8,391 nt of DNA, taken from positions 1-8,391 of the forward strand of contig JADHOU010000057.1 of assembly GCA_016778825.1 (NCBI GenBank). Direction: 5' to 3'. Source of the stretch: Candidatus Puniceispirillum sp. (GTDB lineage Bacteria > Pseudomonadota > Alphaproteobacteria > Puniceispirillales > Puniceispirillaceae). How positions within the stretch are numbered: the stretch's first letter is position 1; each line of letters starts with the position of its first letter. A program made the position numbers and the translations under genes. The notes under the pieces are model-generated. The model was not told the origin of the DNA and ran no database searches. It worked only from the letters and a program-made list of their open reading frames with translations. Below are positions 6,051 to 8,391 of this stretch, one piece after another.

Positions 6051-6096
6051 AAATTCGTGAGACAAAAGCTTTGGCTGTTTTTAGGGAGAGCAGGAT

Positions 6097-6972
6097 ATGG
6101 CATTGATTCCTTTTGATGATCGCGATGGTAGCATTTGGATGGATGACGAAATTGTGCCATGGCGTGATGCAAAAGCACATACGTTAAGTCACGGGCTGCA
6201 TTATGCCAGTCTGGTGTTCGAAGGCGAGCGAGTCTATGCTGGAAAAATCTTTAAAGGGCGCGAACATACGGTTCGGCTTCGTCAATCAAGCAAATTGCTG
6301 GATTTTGATCTGCCGATTTCAGATGATGCGGTGGACGCTGCCAAACAGGCCGTTATCAAAGCCAATAACATTGTTGATGGTTATGTGCGGGCCTATTGTT
6401 GGCGCGGTTCTGAAATGATGGCGATTTCGGCGCAGCAAACAACCGCGCATCTGGCGATTGCTGCATGGGAATGGCCAAGCTATTTTGACCCTGAAACCAA
6501 GATGAAGGGCATTACGCTTGATATCGCGAGCTGGAAACGGCCATCGCCCGAATCAGCACCGGTTCATGCCAAGGCAGCCGGTCTTTATATGATTTGTACG
6601 CTGTCGAAACATGAGGCCGAGCGCAAGGGCTTTCAAGATGCGTTGATGATGGATTATCGCGGCTATGTTGCCGAAGCTACCGGCGCCAATGTGTTTTTTG
6701 TTGATGATGCCGGCACGCTTCATACGCCGATTGCCGATTGTTTCTTGAATGGCATTACCCGCCAAAGCGTGATTGCCATGGCCAAATCAATGCAAATTGA
6801 AGTGGTCGAGCGTCATATCAAGCCCGATGAGTTAGGCGCGATGCGGGAATGTTTTTTAACTGGCACGGCAGCCGAGGTTACGCCGGTTTCCAGAGTTGGT
6901 GACTATCAATTCACCCCGGGTGAAATTTGCCGCAAAATGGTTGAAGGCTATAGCGCATTAGTTCACGCCTAA
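6097..6972 (+). CDS. ilvE: Branched-chain amino acid aminotransferase
   Basis: This is a pyridoxal-phosphate class IV (fold type IV) aminotransferase. It interconverts leucine, isoleucine and valine with their 2-oxo acids, using glutamate/2-oxoglutarate, in the cytosol. The 291-residue length is normal. Visible family features are HTLSHGLHYASLVFEGERVY (28-47), R60 in the phosphate-site region, YVRAYCWRG (97-104), the probable Schiff-base lysine K159 in APVHAKAAGLY, the YVAEATGANVFFV block (190-202) with E193, LNGITRQSV (217-225) and FLTGTAAEVTPV (253-264). AGGGAG at 6083-6088 is 8 bases before the ATG. It is transcribed alone, divergent from the MarR gene, and ends at a strong terminator. The sequence resembles the alphaproteobacterial IlvE group; D-amino-acid aminotransferase is unlikely. 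Confidence 0.95.
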   Translation: MALIPFDDRDGSIWMDDEIVPWRDAKAHTLSHGLHYASLVFEGERVYAGKIFKGREHTVRLRQSSKLLDFDLPISDDAVDAAKQAVIKANNIVDGYVRAYCWRGSEMMAISAQQTTAHLAIAAWEWPSYFDPETKMKGITLDIASWKRPSPESAPVHAKAAGLYMICTLSKHEAERKGFQDALMMDYRGYVAEATGANVFFVDDAGTLHTPIADCFLNGITRQSVIAMAKSMQIEVVERHIKPDELGAMRECFLTGTAAEVTPVSRVGDYQFTPGEICRKMVEGYSALVHA

Positions 6973-7005
6973 TTGATCAAACGCCCAAAATTATTAGAAG
7001 ATTAC

Positions 7006-7040
7006 AAAAGCCACGAACCTCATGCGGTTCGTGGCTTTTT
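7006..7040. terminator. Bidirectional rho-independent terminator between ilvE and moaD
   Basis: A perfect 14-base stem (7006-7019 pairing with 7026-7039) with a 6-base loop TCATGC is followed by five Ts on the plus strand (7036-7040, partly in the stem). On the minus strand the stem ends in TTTT, then GTAA. It lies 33 bases after the ilvE stop and 2 bases after the moaD stop, so it can end both convergent transcripts. Confidence 0.93.
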
Positions 7041-7041
7041 G

Positions 7042-7293
7042 TTAGCCGCCTGTAACGGGAGGGAAAAAGGCAATTTCGTCACGATCGCCAATCGGAGTGG
7101 CAAGGTCACCATAAACACGGTTGACAGCAACCCTAACCGCATCAAGATTTTGTAAAGCGGTTTTATGACCAGCTGATTTACATGTGATATGCGGGATCAA
7201 AGCACCAACAGTATCAACGCCATCTGGGATGGGCATATCTTCAAATGAACAGCCGGTATGTTCCTTTAGCCACGCAAAATACATAATTTTCAT
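7042..7293 (-). CDS. moaD: Molybdopterin synthase small subunit (MoaD)
   Basis: MoaD is a ubiquitin-fold sulfur carrier. Its C-terminal Gly-Gly is made into a thiocarboxylate and donates sulfur, with MoaE, to form molybdopterin. The 83 residues fit the family: MKIMYFAWLKEHTG at the start, a middle segment with AVRVAVNRVYGDLATPIGDRDEIAFFPPV, and the terminal VTGG (G82, G83). The ribosome binding site is weak. It is the last gene of the uvrC-pgsA-moaD run and stops right at the terminator. No moaE follows, although I recall that gene commonly sits next to moaD in alphaproteobacteria; it must be elsewhere if molybdopterin is made. The C-terminal Gly-Gly and the pgsA context favour MoaD over ThiS-type carriers. 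Confidence 0.9.
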   Translation of the reverse strand: MKIMYFAWLKEHTGCSFEDMPIPDGVDTVGALIPHITCKSAGHKTALQNLDAVRVAVNRVYGDLATPIGDRDEIAFFPPVTGG

Positions 7294-7421
7294 TATCTAT
7301 GGTCTCATTTATCATTGTTGGGCGGGCGGCTATGACGCAGCTGCCAATTGTGTCTTGTTATGATTCAACAGCCGCTGCGGTCAATCAAGGCCTAATTGTG
7401 ATTTTGCAGCGATGATGCAGC

Positions 7422-7991
7422 CTAGCGAAGGCTATTTACATGCCCCAAGGCACCCCTGACATAGCCTGACCCTGTCTGCACCGTCAGAATTGCGGCAATC
7501 CATAAAAGGATTAACCCAATCTCATGCGCGAAAGGAAAGCCTGGAAAGCCCGGCGCGCCCATCAAAAAGCCAAGCGCCAGAATCTGCGCGGTGGTTTTCC
7601 ATTTGGCAAGCTTGGTGACGGGTGCTGATACATTTTGTTTCGCCAGATATTCGCGCAATCCCGAAATCATAAATTCACGAATGAGAATTATCAAAGCTGG
7701 TAACAAAAACAGCCATCCACTTGTTTGCACACTGGCAAGCGCCAGCAATACCGCCGCGATCAGCAATTTATCGGCGATTGGATCCAGCATCTCGCCAAAC
7801 GGCGATTCAACTTTAAGCCTCCGTGCAATATAGCCGTCAACATAATCGGTAACGCTGGCAATTGTATAGAGATACAGCGCCAATTGGTAATAGAAGGGCG
7901 CTACGTCACTCCAGATCAAAACCGCAATCAGCGGCGTGATGGCAATGCGCATAACGGTCATCCAATTTGGAAGCGAAGCAAGTGTAAACAT
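7422..7991 (-). CDS. pgsA: CDP-diacylglycerol--glycerol-3-phosphate 3-phosphatidyltransferase
   Basis: PgsA is an integral membrane enzyme. It joins CDP-diacylglycerol and glycerol 3-phosphate into phosphatidylglycerol phosphate, the committed step to phosphatidylglycerol and cardiolipin. The CDP-alcohol phosphatidyltransferase motif is complete: D49, D52-G53, A56-R57, eight residues, G66, D70 and D74. LPNWMTVMRIAITP at 7-20 is the typical start. Hydrophobic segments lie near 14-27, 33-46, 76-89, 92-105, 135-147 and 155-170. Length (189) is usual. An AGG lies 7 bases before the ATG. A 128-base gap before moaD holds no gene I can recognise. The product lipid feeds the Lgt reaction, although lgt is not in the same operon. 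Confidence 0.95.
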   Translation of the reverse strand: MFTLASLPNWMTVMRIAITPLIAVLIWSDVAPFYYQLALYLYTIASVTDYVDGYIARRLKVESPFGEMLDPIADKLLIAAVLLALASVQTSGWLFLLPALIILIREFMISGLREYLAKQNVSAPVTKLAKWKTTAQILALGFLMGAPGFPGFPFAHEIGLILLWIAAILTVQTGSGYVRGALGHVNSLR

Positions 7992-8020
7992 GAATGCGCC
8001 TGCGATCCTTGGCGAAAAGC

Positions 8021-8062
8021 CTAGTTTATAATCTAGCCCTTAAAGATGGTTCAGGTGAACCA
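8021..8062 (-). promoter_or_regulatory. Candidate pgsA promoter overlapped by two palindromes
   Basis: On the minus strand TATAAA (8030-8025) is a good -10 (5 of 6). At exactly 17 bases' spacing lies TGAACC (8053-8048), a weak -35 (3 of 6). The -10 sits inside a near-palindrome with CTAG at both ends (8021-8036). The -35 sits inside TGGTTCA-GG-TGAACCA (8047-8062, perfect 7-base arms). The gap between uvrC and pgsA is only 81 bases, so pgsA may have both this promoter and read-through from uvrC. Confidence 0.4.
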
Positions 8063-8072
8063 ACTGGACTAT

Positions 8073-8391
8073 CTAGGAGCCACTATAGAACCAATCATAG
8101 ATTTGTTGAGCATATTTTTTTGAAATTCCCTCAACCGCTTCTAAATCGCTAAGCCCAGCGGCAGCAACCGCGCGCGCCGAGCCAAAATGCGCCAAAAGTG
8201 CCTTTTTGCGCTTTGGCCCAATGCCCGGAACCGCGTCTAACGGATTGGTAAATTCGGTCTTAGTTCGTTTGGCGCGATGCGTGCCGATGGCATAGCGATG
8301 TGATTCGTCACGAAGCCGTTGCAGAAAATGCATTGCTGCGCTGTCGGGTGCAAGGGTAAAGCTGGCGCGGCCACGGATATGAAATTGTTCG
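8073..8391 (-). CDS. uvrC: UvrABC excinuclease subunit C, C-terminal part (gene runs off the right edge)
   Basis: UvrC makes both incisions around DNA lesions in nucleotide excision repair. Only the last 105 residues are here. They begin EQFHIRGR, run through MHFLQRLRDESHRYAIGTHRAKR, the end of the C-terminal endonuclease domain, then the tandem helix-hairpin-helix region (LDAVPGIGPKRKKALLAHFG and LEAVEGISKKYAQQIYDWF). The frame is open to the window edge, so the methionine at 8333 is internal and not the start. The N-terminal GIY-YIG domain and UvrB-binding region lie outside. It reads in the same direction as pgsA and moaD. Confidence 0.95.
   Translation of the reverse strand, partial: EQFHIRGRASFTLAPDSAAMHFLQRLRDESHRYAIGTHRAKRTKTEFTNPLDAVPGIGPKRKKALLAHFGSARAVAAAGLSDLEAVEGISKKYAQQIYDWFYSGS

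Noticed and set aside
6065..6081. Palindrome AAAGCTTT followed by a T-run in the ilvE leader, considered as an attenuator
   Set aside because: The possible stem is only three or four bases with no room for a loop. It is too weak to end transcription.
6973..7155. Sixty-codon frame starting directly after the ilvE stop
   Set aside because: It reads straight through the terminator hairpin and then antisense to moaD, so it is unlikely to be translated.
7294..7421. The 128-base gap between pgsA and moaD, searched for a small gene or RNA
   Set aside because: I found no frame with a ribosome binding site and no stable hairpin with a T-run. Only scattered short inverted repeats such as GCAGCTGC are present.
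7419..7433. Small inverted repeat AGCCT/AGGCT at the end of pgsA
   Set aside because: The stem is five bases, overlaps the pgsA stop and has no T-run, so it does not qualify as a terminator.
8047..8062. Possible LexA (SOS) box near uvrC
   Set aside because: The alphaproteobacterial LexA site is a direct repeat GTTC-N7-GTTC. Here GTTC and GAAC form an inverted repeat with a 2-base centre. It also lies downstream of uvrC, not in its promoter.

Overview
The window is ordinary, gene-dense chromosomal DNA from an alphaproteobacterium of moderate GC content. The evidence is in the proteins and their order. There is a YbjN protein next to proC, a COQ9-family (TetR-like) protein coupled to a CsaA-type tRNA-binding protein, and a PetP-type MarR regulator next to a PetR-type OmpR regulator and divergent from ilvE. 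A uvrC-pgsA-moaD run follows. A marine lineage such as SAR116 would fit, but the sequence alone does not prove a genus. I see no insertion sequence, phage gene, CRISPR array, rRNA or tRNA.

Layout: (1) Positions 1-147, minus strand, hold the 5' end of lgt. Divergent from it, on the plus strand, come a UbiK/BMFP-type ubiquinone accessory factor (352-660), a YbjN-family protein (843-1346) and proC (1352-2170). After an extended -10 promoter come a COQ9-family protein (2297-2980) and an overlapping CsaA-type protein (2973-3311). (2) Convergent to these, the minus strand reads from 5976 down to 3308: MarR (PetP-like), OmpR (PetR-like), then an EnvZ-like sensor kinase. (3) ilvE (6097-6972, plus) diverges from the MarR gene and ends at a strong hairpin terminator that also serves the convergent moaD. 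(4) At the right edge, minus strand, are the 3' end of uvrC, then pgsA, then moaD.

The genes are housekeeping and regulatory. Lipid and envelope work is represented by lgt and pgsA: PgsA leads to phosphatidylglycerol, the lipid that Lgt uses. Ubiquinone synthesis has two accessory factors about 1.6 kb apart. The remainder covers proline synthesis (proC), branched-chain amino acids (ilvE), molybdopterin (moaD), DNA repair (uvrC) and a MarR/OmpR/histidine kinase regulatory block.

I did not find a new biological system. The points most worth a second look are non-coding. They are an AT-rich repeat array upstream of the OmpR gene, operator-like inverted repeats at the COQ9 and pgsA promoters that share a GTTCAG half-site, and a small leader reading frame with an embedded palindrome ahead of ilvE.
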